The notes under the pieces: generated by a model
The model's database searches: none
What the model saw: the letters and a program-made list of their open reading frames with translations, nothing else
What the model was told of the DNA's origin: nothing
Source of the DNA: VBKO01 sp036393835
Lineage (GTDB): Bacteria > Myxococcota > Myxococcia > Myxococcales > 40CM-4-68-19
Length of the DNA: 12,830 bases
Direction: 5' to 3'
Assembly: GCA_036393835.1 (NCBI GenBank)
Contig: DASWGI010000200.1
Coordinates: 1 to 12,830 of the forward strand
Shown: one piece after another, positions 1 through 7,085 of the stretch
Layout of the letters: each line of letters opens with the position of its first letter
How positions within the stretch are numbered: position 1 is the stretch's first letter
Position numbers and translations under genes: made by a program

Positions 1-213
1 ACACTCGTCGGAAGCGCTCACGCACTCCTCAACCGACAGCTGGCGCCTGAGCAGTTGCACGGGATATTGGATTTTTCCGCAGCCGGTGCAGGAGAGATTG
101 CAGCGGAACAGCGGTTCCAGCATCAGTACCAGCGGGTAGCGCTCGCGGCGCGCCAGCCGCTGCTTCAACACGTATCGGCCCACCGCCATCATCTGCCCTG
201 CCGGAATTGCCAT
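1..213 (-). CDS. hpnH: HpnH, hopanoid-biosynthesis radical SAM protein (5' end only)
   Basis: The first 71 codons of a gene that continues past the left edge. The translation starts MAIPAGQMMAVGRYVLKQRL and runs into RYPLVLMLEPLFRCNLSC, then TGCGKI. The three cysteines C38, C42 and C45 form the CxxxCxxC motif that binds the radical-SAM 4Fe-4S cluster. The YPLVLMLEPLFRCNL context and the following LSVEEC stretch are characteristic of HpnH. By family knowledge, HpnH joins an adenosyl group from S-adenosylmethionine to a C30 hopene, the first step to side-chain-extended hopanoids. The start is fixed by ATG at 213-211 with a GGAGG ribosome site (complement of 220-224) 6 nt upstream. It is divergent from mtnP across about 160 bp. 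Family assignment is confident; the rest of the protein, and whether it is intact, cannot be seen. Confidence 0.9.
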   Translation of the reverse strand, partial: MAIPAGQMMAVGRYVLKQRLARRERYPLVLMLEPLFRCNLSCTGCGKIQYPVQLLRRQLSVEECVSASDEC

Positions 214-219
214 TCCAAT

Positions 220-224
220 CCTCC
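220..224 (-). promoter_or_regulatory. Ribosome binding site of hpnH
   Basis: GGAGG on the minus strand, 6 nt before the ATG at 213. It decides the start of the edge-truncated hpnH gene. The rest of the divergent region up to mtnP shows no convincing -35/-10 pair in either direction. Confidence 0.7.
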
Positions 225-373
225 GCCGCGGGACTCACGGTCTACGATGATGCGGACCCGGTTCCGGTTCCCAAATCGTTCTCTCGGTACCCAAGTGGCC
301 GCGGGCTCACCGGGCTCGTCGGTGGGCTCGCGTAGTTGACCAAGCCCGCGGCGATGTGAGAAAGGCGCGCGGC

Positions 374-1234
374 GTGGTGAGGCCCATCCTAGGGGTGATT
401 GGCGGGTCGGGGTTGTATGACCTGCCCGGGTTGACCGGCGTGCGCCGGGAGAAGGTCGTCACGCCGTTCGGGGAGCCCAGCGACGAGTACCTGATCGGGC
501 GCCTGGGGGAGCAGGAGATGGTGTTCCTGCCCCGGCATGGGAAGGGGCACCGGCTCTCGCCGACCGAGGTGAACTCGCGCGCCAACGTACACGGGATGAA
601 GCAACTCGGGGTGACCCGGCTCATCTCGGTGAGCGCGGTCGGATCGATGCGCGAGGAGATCGCCCCGGGCGAGCTGGTGCTGGTCGACCAGTTCATCGAT
701 CGCACCGTGGCGCGCCCGCGGTCCTTCTTCGGCGGCGGCGTCGTCGCGCACGTCGCCTTCAGCGATCCGGTCTGCCCGCAGCTGCACGCCCACCTGCGCG
801 CCGCGGTGCTCGCCACGGGCGCGAACGCCCACGAGGAAGGCACCTACGTCTGCATCGAGGGGCCGCAGTTCTCCACCCGCGCGGAGAGCCTGCTGTACCG
901 GAGCTGGGGGGTGGACGTCATCGGCATGACGGCCATGCCCGAGGCCCGGCTCGCCCGGGAGGCGCAGATCTGCTACGCGACCCTCGCCCTCGCCACCGAC
1001 TACGACTGCTGGTACGAAGGGCACGCCGCCGTGACCGTCCAGCAGGTGATCGAGACGATGCAGCGCAACGTGTCCGCCGCGCGCGAGGTGGTGCGCGCCG
1101 CCGCGCAGGCAGCCGGCGCGCTCGCCGAGCGCACGTGCGGCTGCGGGCGTGCGCTGGAGCACGCCGTGATGACCGCCCGCGAGACGATGCCGGCGGAGGC
1201 GCGCGAGCGCCTCAAGCTCTTGCTCGGGAGCTGA
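374..1234 (+). CDS. mtnP: S-methyl-5'-thioadenosine phosphorylase (MTAP)
   Basis: Cytosolic phosphorylase that splits methylthioadenosine with phosphate into adenine and methylthioribose-1-phosphate, salvaging the by-product of polyamine and SAM-dependent reactions. Seen, numbering from GTG 374 (286 aa, normal family length): GGSGLY at 10-15, phosphate-binding RHGKGH at 54-59, NSRAN at 67-71, EGPQFSTRAE at 162-171, MTAMPE at 185-190 and TDYDCW at 208-213. MTAMPE and TDYDCW match MTAPs better than guanosine/inosine phosphorylases. A CGC at 255-257 recalls the C-terminal CxC motif of some MTAPs. The frame is open from GTG 356. I prefer GTG 374 (or 377) because AGAAAGG at 359-365 is a plausible ribosome site and 356 has none. 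The kinase gene follows 3 nt after the stop. A residual nucleoside phosphorylase role cannot be excluded. Confidence 0.9.
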   Translation: MVRPILGVIGGSGLYDLPGLTGVRREKVVTPFGEPSDEYLIGRLGEQEMVFLPRHGKGHRLSPTEVNSRANVHGMKQLGVTRLISVSAVGSMREEIAPGELVLVDQFIDRTVARPRSFFGGGVVAHVAFSDPVCPQLHAHLRAAVLATGANAHEEGTYVCIEGPQFSTRAESLLYRSWGVDVIGMTAMPEARLAREAQICYATLALATDYDCWYEGHAAVTVQQVIETMQRNVSAAREVVRAAAQAAGALAERTCGCGRALEHAVMTARETMPAEARERLKLLLGS

Positions 1235-1237
1235 GGG

Positions 1238-2158
1238 ATGCTGCTGGTGGTGGGAAGCGTGGCGCTCGACTCGGTCGAGACGCCGTTCGGGGCCCGCGAG
1301 GACGCGCTGGGCGGGAGCGCCACGTACTTCGCCGCGGCCGCCAGCCTGCTCGCGCCGGTGCACGTGGTGGGCGTGGTGGGCGACGACTTTCCCCTCGCGC
1401 AGCTCGACTTCCTCCGCGCCCGCGGCGTGCACCTGGACGCGCTGGAGCGCGTGCCCGGCCGCACCTTCCGCTGGAAGGGCCGCTACGGCTACGACCTCAA
1501 CGCCGCGCAGACCCTCGACACGCAGCTCAACGTGTTCGAGCGGTTCGAGCCGCGGCTCGACGCGCGCGCGCGGCGCGCGGACCGGGTCTTCCTCGGCAAC
1601 ATCGACCCCGAGCTGCAGTTGCGGGTGCTCGATCAGGTACAGCGGCCACAGCTGGTCTGCGCCGATACCATGAACTACTGGATCTCGTCCAAGCGGGCGC
1701 AGCTCCTTGCGCTCCTGCCGCGGATCGACGTGCTCATGGTGAACGACGCCGAGGCGCGGCAGCTCGCCGGCGAGTCGAACGTGATCAAGGCGGCCGCCGC
1801 CATCGAGCGGATGGGCGCGCGCGCCGTCTGCATCAAGCGCGGAGAGTACGGAGCGCTGCTCGTCTCCGGGGACGAGGCGTTCTTCGCGCCGGCCTACCCG
1901 CTGACGAACGTGGTGGACCCCACCGGCGCCGGGGACAGCTTCGCCGGCGGCTTCCTCGGGCTGCTCGACCGCACCGGGGCCTCCGACCTGGCGGCGCTGC
2001 GCCAGGCCGTGGTGATGGGTTGCACCATCGCCTCGTTCACCGTCGAGGCCTTCTCCCTCGACCGGCTGCGCGACCTGACCCTGGCCGAGGTGCGCTCCCG
2101 GTTCGAGGCCTTCCGCAAGCTGACCGACTACGAAGCGCTCCATTCGTCCATCTCTTAG
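1238..2158 (+). CDS. PfkB/ribokinase-family carbohydrate or nucleoside kinase
   Basis: 306-residue ATP-dependent kinase of the PfkB superfamily. Seen: the N-terminal GG motif GGSATYF at 25-31, NDAEARQL at 169-176, CIKRGEYGALL at 198-208, and the signature DPTGAGDSFAGGF at 227-239. Asp233 is the expected catalytic base and the GAGD forms the anion hole. The substrate cannot be read from the sequence. The start overlaps its own ribosome site (GAGGG across the mtnP stop), so it is translationally coupled to mtnP, which suggests a role in nucleoside or ribose salvage. MTAP already releases a phosphorylated sugar, so this kinase is not needed for methylthioribose itself. Adenosine or another nucleoside, or ribose, are candidates, by inference. 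An intact length and complete motifs argue for an active enzyme. Confidence 0.85.
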   Translation: MLLVVGSVALDSVETPFGAREDALGGSATYFAAAASLLAPVHVVGVVGDDFPLAQLDFLRARGVHLDALERVPGRTFRWKGRYGYDLNAAQTLDTQLNVFERFEPRLDARARRADRVFLGNIDPELQLRVLDQVQRPQLVCADTMNYWISSKRAQLLALLPRIDVLMVNDAEARQLAGESNVIKAAAAIERMGARAVCIKRGEYGALLVSGDEAFFAPAYPLTNVVDPTGAGDSFAGGFLGLLDRTGASDLAALRQAVVMGCTIASFTVEAFSLDRLRDLTLAEVRSRFEAFRKLTDYEALHSSIS

Positions 2159-2206
2159 GCAGCCTTGAAGTCGGACCCCCTCCGGTGTACTGAGGGCGCC
2201 GGCCCG

Positions 2207-2938
2207 ATGCGGACCGCCATCCTCACCGACGTGCACGCAAACCTCGAGGCTCTGACGGCGTGCATCGCCGCGGCGGAGCGCGAGCGCGTCGACCGCTTCG
2301 TTTGTCTCGGAGATACGGTTGGTTACGGGGCGAACCCGAACGAGGCCTGCGACCTCATCCGGGCCCGCTGCGAGTTCGGCGTGCTGGGGAACCACGATGC
2401 GGCGGTCGCCGGGCGCATGGACTACAGCTACTACTACGCCGCCGCGCGCGAGGTGCTGGACTGGACCGCGCTGCACCTCTCGCCCGAGAACATGGCCTGG
2501 CTGCGGACGCTCCCCTACAGCAAGCAGGAGGGGAAGGTCCTCTGGGGGCACGCCAGCCCGCGGGACCCGGCCGCCTTCGAGTACGTGTTCGCGCTGGAGC
2601 AGGCCGAAGATCTTGTATTGCGCACGCCGGGCGATCTGCCCCACCTCACCTTCATCGGCCACTCGCACCTGCAGCGCGCCTTCCAGCTCCTGCCCCTGGT
2701 GAAGGACGTCTTCGAGGAGCGGCTGCGCATCGAGGACGGCAACAAGTACCTGTGCAGCATCGGGAGCTGCGGGCAGCCGCGCGACTACGACCCGCGCGCC
2801 TGCTACGGCATCTGGGACGACGCGGACAAGGTGGTCGAGTTCCGGCGCGTGCCCTACGACGCCGAGAAGACGGCGCGGAAGATCCTCGAGGCGGGCCTCT
2901 CGCACCACTTCGCGCGGCGGCTGCTCCATGGCGTCTGA
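2207..2938 (+). CDS. Calcineurin-like metallophosphoesterase
   Basis: 243-residue cytosolic phosphoesterase with a two-metal active site. Seen in order: DVHAN at 8-12 (motif D-x-H), GD at 35-36, GNHD at 61-64, a conserved-type GH at 114-115 and GHSH at 151-154. This is the complete metal-ligand set of the family, so it should be active. It resembles small bacterial phosphodiesterases/phosphatases of the YfcE/ApaH-like superfamily; the substrate is unknown. The frame extends upstream to TTG 2165, but ATG 2207 is chosen because GAGGG at 2192-2196 precedes it by 10 nt and the conserved domain begins at once. The gene overlaps the pyrB start by 11 nt, so it is expressed with the pyrimidine genes. 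It lies 48 nt after the kinase. A weak promoter (TTGAAG 2165-2170, TGTACT 2186-2191) may sit in that gap, but this is a guess. Confidence 0.85.
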   Translation: MRTAILTDVHANLEALTACIAAAERERVDRFVCLGDTVGYGANPNEACDLIRARCEFGVLGNHDAAVAGRMDYSYYYAAAREVLDWTALHLSPENMAWLRTLPYSKQEGKVLWGHASPRDPAAFEYVFALEQAEDLVLRTPGDLPHLTFIGHSHLQRAFQLLPLVKDVFEERLRIEDGNKYLCSIGSCGQPRDYDPRACYGIWDDADKVVEFRRVPYDAEKTARKILEAGLSHHFARRLLHGV

Positions 2939-3869
2939 GTTCCCGCGCCACCTCCTCGACATCGAGTCGCTGCGGCGCGAGCAGATCGAGGAGGTGCTCG
3001 GGCTCGCCGGCCGCTTCAAGCGCGAGCGGGCCGCTGCGCGCGCCGGGAAGGCGCGCGCGCCGAGGCACGAGATCCTGCCCGGCCGCATCGTGGTGACGCT
3101 CTTCTTCGAGGCCTCCACGCGCACGCGCAGCTCCTTCGAGGTGGCCGCGCACGCGCTGGGCGCGGAGGTGCTCAGCTTCCAGAAGGACGCCTCCAGCGTG
3201 ACCAAGGGAGAGTCCCTGCAGGACACCGTGCGCAACCTGGAGGCCATCGGCGCGGACGTGCTGGTGGTGCGCCACCCGGCGGCCGGCGCACCGCGCGCGG
3301 TGGCGCGCGCGGTCCGGGCCAGCGTGGTCAACGCCGGAGACGGGTCGCACGAGCACCCCACCCAGGCCTTGCTCGACGCCCTCACGCTGCGCGAGAAGCT
3401 GGGCCCGCTGGAGGGCAAGGTGATCTCGATCGTGGGCGACATCGCGCACAGCCGCGTCGCGCGGTCGAACGTCCACTGTCTCTCGAAGCTCGGCGCACGG
3501 GTGCGCGTCGCCGGGCCCAGCACGCTGATCCCGGCCGGGGTGGAGAAGCTGGGCTGCGAGGTGGCCCGCACCCTGCGTGACGCGCTGCGCGAAGCCGACG
3601 CGGTGATGATGCTGCGCATCCAGCAGGAGCGGATCGCGGATGCGCGCATCCCCGGGACGCGCGACTACGCCCGCGTCTGGGGCCTGAATGCGCGCACCGT
3701 GGAGCTGCTGCCCGCGCGCGCCGTCGTCCTGCACCCCGGCCCGGTGAACCGCGGCGTCGAGCTGTCCAGCGAAGTGATGGACGGCGAGCGCAGCCTGGTG
3801 ATGGACCAGGTGGACAGCGGCGTCGCCGTGCGCATGGCCACCCTCGCGCTCTGCCTGGGGGCGGCATGA
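2928..3869 (+). CDS. pyrB: Aspartate carbamoyltransferase catalytic subunit
   Basis: Catalyses carbamoyl phosphate + aspartate to N-carbamoyl aspartate, the committed step of pyrimidine synthesis. 313 residues, the usual length. Seen: carbamoyl-phosphate site STRTR at 63-67, the mobile loop SSVTKGESLQDT at 89-100 with Lys93, HEHPTQ at 141-146, DIAHSRVARSN at 171-181, aspartate-binding LRIQQER at 229-235 and LHPGPVNRG at 268-276. All catalytic residues known from E. coli have counterparts. The start ATG lies inside the 3' end of the phosphoesterase gene, and the stop overlaps the pyrC start as ATGA. No regulatory subunit gene (pyrI) is in the window. By family knowledge such PyrB proteins often work unregulated, or in a complex with an adjacent-encoded dihydroorotase, so pairing with PyrC is likely but inferred. 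Confidence 0.97.
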   Translation: MASEFPRHLLDIESLRREQIEEVLGLAGRFKRERAAARAGKARAPRHEILPGRIVVTLFFEASTRTRSSFEVAAHALGAEVLSFQKDASSVTKGESLQDTVRNLEAIGADVLVVRHPAAGAPRAVARAVRASVVNAGDGSHEHPTQALLDALTLREKLGPLEGKVISIVGDIAHSRVARSNVHCLSKLGARVRVAGPSTLIPAGVEKLGCEVARTLRDALREADAVMMLRIQQERIADARIPGTRDYARVWGLNARTVELLPARAVVLHPGPVNRGVELSSEVMDGERSLVMDQVDSGVAVRMATLALCLGAA

Positions 3870-5206
3870 TCTTCCTCGAGGGCGGCAGGGTGGTGGATCC
3901 GGCGACGCGCACGGACGGCGTCCGCACGGTCATCCTCGACGGCGGCCGCATCAAGGAGGTCCGCGAGCAGGCGGTCTCGGCGGGAGAGCGCGCGGCGAAC
4001 GAGGTGGTGGACTGCCGCGGCCTGCTGGTCCTGCCCGGGCTGGTGGACCTGCACGTCCACCTGCGGGAGCCCGGCGAGGAGGGCAAGGAGACCATCGCGA
4101 GTGGTGCGCGCGCCGCGGCGGCCGGCGGCATCACCACCGTGGTCGCCATGCCGAACACGAAGCCGGTCTGCGACAGCGCGTCGGTCGCCCGGTTCGTGCA
4201 GGCGCGGGCGCGCGAGGCGGGGCTCGCGCGCGTCCTGCCCGCGGGCGCCATCACCCGCGGATCGCTCGGCGAGGCGCTGAGCGACATGGCCGAGCTGAAG
4301 GAGGCGGGCTGCGTGTGCCTGACCGACGACGGCCGGCCGGTGATGTCGGCCGGCGTCATGCGGCGGGCGCTCGAATACGCCCATGACCTCGGCCTGCCGG
4401 TCATGGTGCACGCCGAGGACCTGACGCTCACCGGCCCCGGCTGCATGAACGAGGGAGCCGTGGCCACGCGGCTGGGGCTGCCCGGCATCCCGGCGGCCGC
4501 GGAGGTGGCGATGGTCCAACGCGACCTCCTCCTGGCGGAGATGACGGGCGCCCACCTGCACGTCGCCCACGTCAGCGCGGCCGGCACGGTCCGCGCCATC
4601 CGCGAGGCCAAGGCGCGCGGGGTCCGCGTCACCGCGGAGGCGACCCCGCACCACTTCACGCTGACCGACGAAGCGGTGGCGGGAGTCCCGGCCTCGGTGC
4701 CCGCTTTCCGGCAGGAAGACGCCCCACCCGTCGAGCCCTACGACACGCACGCGAAGATGTCGCCGCCGCTGCGGAGCGAGAGCGACCGGCAGGCCATCGT
4801 GGGCGCGCTCTCCGACGGCATCATCGACGCCGTGGCGACCGATCACGCGCCGCACGGCCCGCTGGAGAAGGACGTCGAGTTCGAGAACGCGGCGAACGGC
4901 GTGGTCGGGCTGGAGACGTCGCTGGCGCTCACCCTGGCCCTGGTGCGGGCGGGCGAGCTGGCCCTGCCTCGGGCGGTCGAGCGGCTCTCGAGTGGACCTG
5001 CGCGCTGCTTCGGCCTGCCGTACGGCACCCTCGCCACCGGAGCGCCCGCCGACGTTATCCTGGTGGACGCCGAGAGGGCATGGAAGGTAGATCCCCAGCG
5101 GTTCCACTCGCGCAGCCGCAACAGCCCGTTCGCGGGGTGGACGTTGCGCGGGCGCGTGGTACGCACGTACGTGGAGGGGAAGCTGGTGCACAGGAGCGAC
5201 GAATGA
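3866..5206 (+). CDS. pyrC: Dihydroorotase, type I
   Basis: Reversibly cyclises N-carbamoyl aspartate to dihydroorotate; a zinc amidohydrolase of the cytosol. 446 residues. Seen: metal ligands in DLHVHLREPG (His63, His65), substrate Asn97 in MPNTKP, TDDGRP at 153-158, HAED at 182-185, HVAHVS at 232-237 (His235) and catalytic TDHAPH at 325-330 (Asp326). Asp155 in TDDGRP is at the position that takes the place of the carboxylated lysine in Aquifex-type enzymes. The set is complete. It is longer than most homologues because of an in-frame stretch at about 273-290 (VPASVPAFRQEDAPP) between LTDEA and YDTHAKM, where relatives usually have only a few residues. It overlaps pyrB and carA by ATGA at both ends, implying translational coupling. 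Aquifex-type dihydroorotases often need PyrB for full activity. Confidence 0.96.
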   Translation: MIFLEGGRVVDPATRTDGVRTVILDGGRIKEVREQAVSAGERAANEVVDCRGLLVLPGLVDLHVHLREPGEEGKETIASGARAAAAGGITTVVAMPNTKPVCDSASVARFVQARAREAGLARVLPAGAITRGSLGEALSDMAELKEAGCVCLTDDGRPVMSAGVMRRALEYAHDLGLPVMVHAEDLTLTGPGCMNEGAVATRLGLPGIPAAAEVAMVQRDLLLAEMTGAHLHVAHVSAAGTVRAIREAKARGVRVTAEATPHHFTLTDEAVAGVPASVPAFRQEDAPPVEPYDTHAKMSPPLRSESDRQAIVGALSDGIIDAVATDHAPHGPLEKDVEFENAANGVVGLETSLALTLALVRAGELALPRAVERLSSGPARCFGLPYGTLATGAPADVILVDAERAWKVDPQRFHSRSRNSPFAGWTLRGRVVRTYVEGKLVHRSDE

Positions 5207-6300
5207 AGAAGGCCACGCTGGCGCTCGCCTGCGGCGAGACGCTCGAGGGCTTCGCCTGCGGCGCCGAGGGCGAGGCGCAGGGCGAGGTGGTCTTCAACAC
5301 CAGCCACACCGGCTACCAGGAGATCCTCACCGACCCGTCCTACGCGGGCCAGCTCGTCACCTTCACCGTCGCCGAGCTGGGCAACTACGGCGTCCACCAC
5401 GGCGACGAGCAGGCGGATGCGCCCCAGGTGGCGGGCTTCATCGCCCGCCGGGTCTCGCGCGAGCCGTCGAACTGGCGGTCCGACGAGTCGCTGCCGGGCT
5501 GGCTCGCGCGCCAGGGCGTCGTCGGCATCGAGGGAGTGGACACGCGGCGGCTGGTGCGCGTGCTGCGCAGCTCCGGCGCGCAGCAGGGCATCATCGATTC
5601 CTCCGGCGCTTCGGCCGCGGCGCTGGTCGAGCGCGCGCGGCGGCTGCCGGGGATGGAAGGGCAGGACCTGGCCAGCAAGGTGTCCTGCAAGAAGCCCTAC
5701 GAGTGGAAGCAGGGCGTCGCCGGGCGCGAGCCGCAGGCGCCCAGGCACGACGTCGTCGTGGTCGACTACGGGGTGAAGCGCGGCATCCTGCGGCAGCTCG
5801 TCGATTCCGGCTGCCGCGTGCGCGTGGTTCCGTCGCGCACGCCCGCCGCCGAGATCCTGGCGCAGAAGCCGCACGGCGTGGTGCTCTCGAACGGCCCCGG
5901 CGATCCGGCCGCGGTGGTGGGCGCCGACCGCCAGGCGGCGGAGCTCCTGGGCAAGGTTCCGGTGTTGGGAATCTGCCTCGGACACCAGATCCTCTCGCTC
6001 GCGGTGGGCGGGAAGACGTACAAGCTCAAGTTCGGGCACCGGGGGGCGAATCATCCCGTGCGCGACCTGATCGGGAACAGCATCGACATGACCAGCCAGA
6101 ACCACGGCTTCTCGACCGACGAAGCCAGCGTGCGCGGCAAGGCGCAGGTGACGCACCGGAACCTCTACGACGGCACGGTCGAGGGGATCGCGGTGCCGGA
6201 GGCGCGCATGTTCGCGGTGCAATACCACCCGGAGGACAGCCCGGGCCCGCACGACTCGCGGTACCTGTTCCGACGGTTCATGCAACTGATCGAGGGCTAG
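5203..6300 (+). CDS. carA: Carbamoyl-phosphate synthase, small (glutaminase) subunit
   Basis: Class I glutamine amidotransferase subunit that releases ammonia from glutamine and channels it to CarB for carbamoyl phosphate. 365 residues, standard length. Seen: the N-terminal small-subunit domain with VVFNTSHTGYQEILTDPSY (29-47) and GVDTRRLVR (111-119); GVKRGILR at 190-197; LSNGPGDP at 228-235; nucleophile Cys258 in GICLGHQI; NHGF at 300-303; and His342/Glu344 in QYHPEDSPGPHDS. The catalytic triad is intact. The family's usual SMTGYQE is SHTGYQE here, a single conservative-context change. ATG 5203 overlaps the pyrC stop; earlier in-frame codons are upstream shadow of pyrC. The partner carB is not in the window, so the two subunits are encoded apart. 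The next gene starts 3 nt after the stop. Confidence 0.97.
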   Translation: MKKATLALACGETLEGFACGAEGEAQGEVVFNTSHTGYQEILTDPSYAGQLVTFTVAELGNYGVHHGDEQADAPQVAGFIARRVSREPSNWRSDESLPGWLARQGVVGIEGVDTRRLVRVLRSSGAQQGIIDSSGASAAALVERARRLPGMEGQDLASKVSCKKPYEWKQGVAGREPQAPRHDVVVVDYGVKRGILRQLVDSGCRVRVVPSRTPAAEILAQKPHGVVLSNGPGDPAAVVGADRQAAELLGKVPVLGICLGHQILSLAVGGKTYKLKFGHRGANHPVRDLIGNSIDMTSQNHGFSTDEASVRGKAQVTHRNLYDGTVEGIAVPEARMFAVQYHPEDSPGPHDSRYLFRRFMQLIEG

Positions 6301-6303
6301 CGG

Positions 6304-6978
6304 ATGATCCAGCCCCAGTTCGACCTGCTGCTCGCGCACGTCGCCCCCCAGGTCGACGACATCGTCGGGGCCAAGCAGGAGTACTTCGCGCAGTCGGGCG
6401 GCGAGGTGCACGAGGACGACCGCTGCTTCGAGTCGCGCCTGCAGGCCTTCTTCAACTGGTACCTGTTCGACCGCAGGGTCGACGGGGTCACGCCGGCGCA
6501 GCGCTTCCTGCAGGACCGCGGGGCGGAGACGAAGGCGGCCGACAAGGAAGTGCTGATGGGCTTCACGCAGACGCGGCTCGGGCTCTACGAGTACCGCGGC
6601 CGCAAGGGCTTTCTCCTGGGGCCCAAGAAGGGGCAGGTGCGCGTCCGCGACGCGGTCACCCGCAAGGTCTTCGACGTCACCGAGCGGCGGCAGATGCACG
6701 GGCTGGAGATCGGCGACCTGTTCGAGGCGCGCCTGGTGCCGGCGGGCGGCACCTGGCACTTCTCCACCTCGTTCACCTACCACCCGCGCGAGATGACGCC
6801 GGTCATCGTGCGCGAGATCAAGAAGCGCAAGAAGCAGGGTGCGGTCGACGTGCGCGCGCTCCTCTGGGAGCTGGAGCGCATGTCTCTCCAGGCCGACCGC
6901 TTCAAGAACGTCAGCATCGAGGCCATCTACAACTTCGAGAGCCCCTTCCTCGCCGCCCGCAAATCCGCCCACGGTTGA
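6304..6978 (+). CDS. Conserved-looking protein of unknown function in the pyr operon
   Basis: 224 residues, cytosolic (no signal peptide or membrane segment), rich in charged residues. I do not recognise a named domain with confidence. Visible features: an N-terminal helical part with FFNWYLFDRR and TPAQRFL (about 49-69), recalling the F-x-W-x-x-FD...G-x-T...FL pattern seen in some SEC-C-associated bacterial proteins; a central beta-rich part with GFLLGPKKGQVRVRDAVT and FDVTERRQMHGLEIGDLFEA; and a basic stretch REIKKRKKQG near 178-187. The alternation of 'RVRD..T...FDV' and 'GDLFEARLV' suggests a small beta-barrel. Start ATG is 3 nt after the carA stop, with GAGGG from the carA end as ribosome site, so it is the last gene of the pyrimidine transcript. 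Role unknown: regulator, assembly factor or passenger. It ends 14 nt before the inverted repeat at 6993. Confidence 0.75.
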   Translation: MIQPQFDLLLAHVAPQVDDIVGAKQEYFAQSGGEVHEDDRCFESRLQAFFNWYLFDRRVDGVTPAQRFLQDRGAETKAADKEVLMGFTQTRLGLYEYRGRKGFLLGPKKGQVRVRDAVTRKVFDVTERRQMHGLEIGDLFEARLVPAGGTWHFSTSFTYHPREMTPVIVREIKKRKKQGAVDVRALLWELERMSLQADRFKNVSIEAIYNFESPFLAARKSAHG

Positions 6979-6992
6979 GCCACAGTAGGGCG

Positions 6993-7080
6993 AAAAGCTG
7001 AACGCGGAGACGCTGAGACGCGGAGATTTAGTTGATAAAAACAAGAACTCCGCGCCTCCGCGCCTCCGCGTTGATCTTTT
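6993..7080. repeat. GCGGAGRC inverted repeat, copy 1 (probable bidirectional terminator)
   Basis: Left arm 6993-7025 and right arm 7048-7080 are inverted copies, 28 of 33 positions matching, separated by a 22-nt AT-rich loop. Each arm starts with AAAAG (or ends CTTTT) and then holds three 8-nt units of the form GCGGAGRC. Read on the minus strand several mismatches become G-U pairs, so the hairpin is stronger for the gene at 7086-8273. It almost fills the junction between two convergent genes (stops at 6978 and 7086). A closely matching copy lies at 9134-9250: the left 37 nt differ at 3 positions and the right 25 nt at 1. Terminator function is inferred from structure and position. Confidence 0.8.
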
Positions 7081-7085
7081 GGTCC

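Noticed and set aside
336..364. TTGACC at 336-341 as the -35 box of an mtnP promoter
   Set aside because: No acceptable -10 hexamer lies at the expected distance (AGAAAG only).
389..3649. An open frame of more than 1000 codons on the minus strand, antisense to mtnP through pyrB
   Set aside because: It is the mirror of strongly codon-biased GC-rich genes on the plus strand. The translation is Arg/Ala/Gly/His-rich with no domain, while the plus frames give complete known proteins.
5315..5320. CarA SHTGYQE instead of the usual SMTGYQE taken as a sign of lost function
   Set aside because: The site is in the N-terminal domain, away from the glutaminase triad, and all catalytic residues are present; one substitution is not evidence of inactivity.
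4843..7044. A minus-strand open frame of about 730 codons across carA and the unknown pyr-operon gene
   Set aside because: Same GC-frame shadow effect; no motif, low-complexity composition, and it runs antisense to a clear carA.
6993..7080. Tandem GCGGAGRC units considered as a CRISPR array or direct-repeat array
   Set aside because: Units are 8 nt with no spacers, and they are arranged as two inverted arms. No cas gene is nearby.
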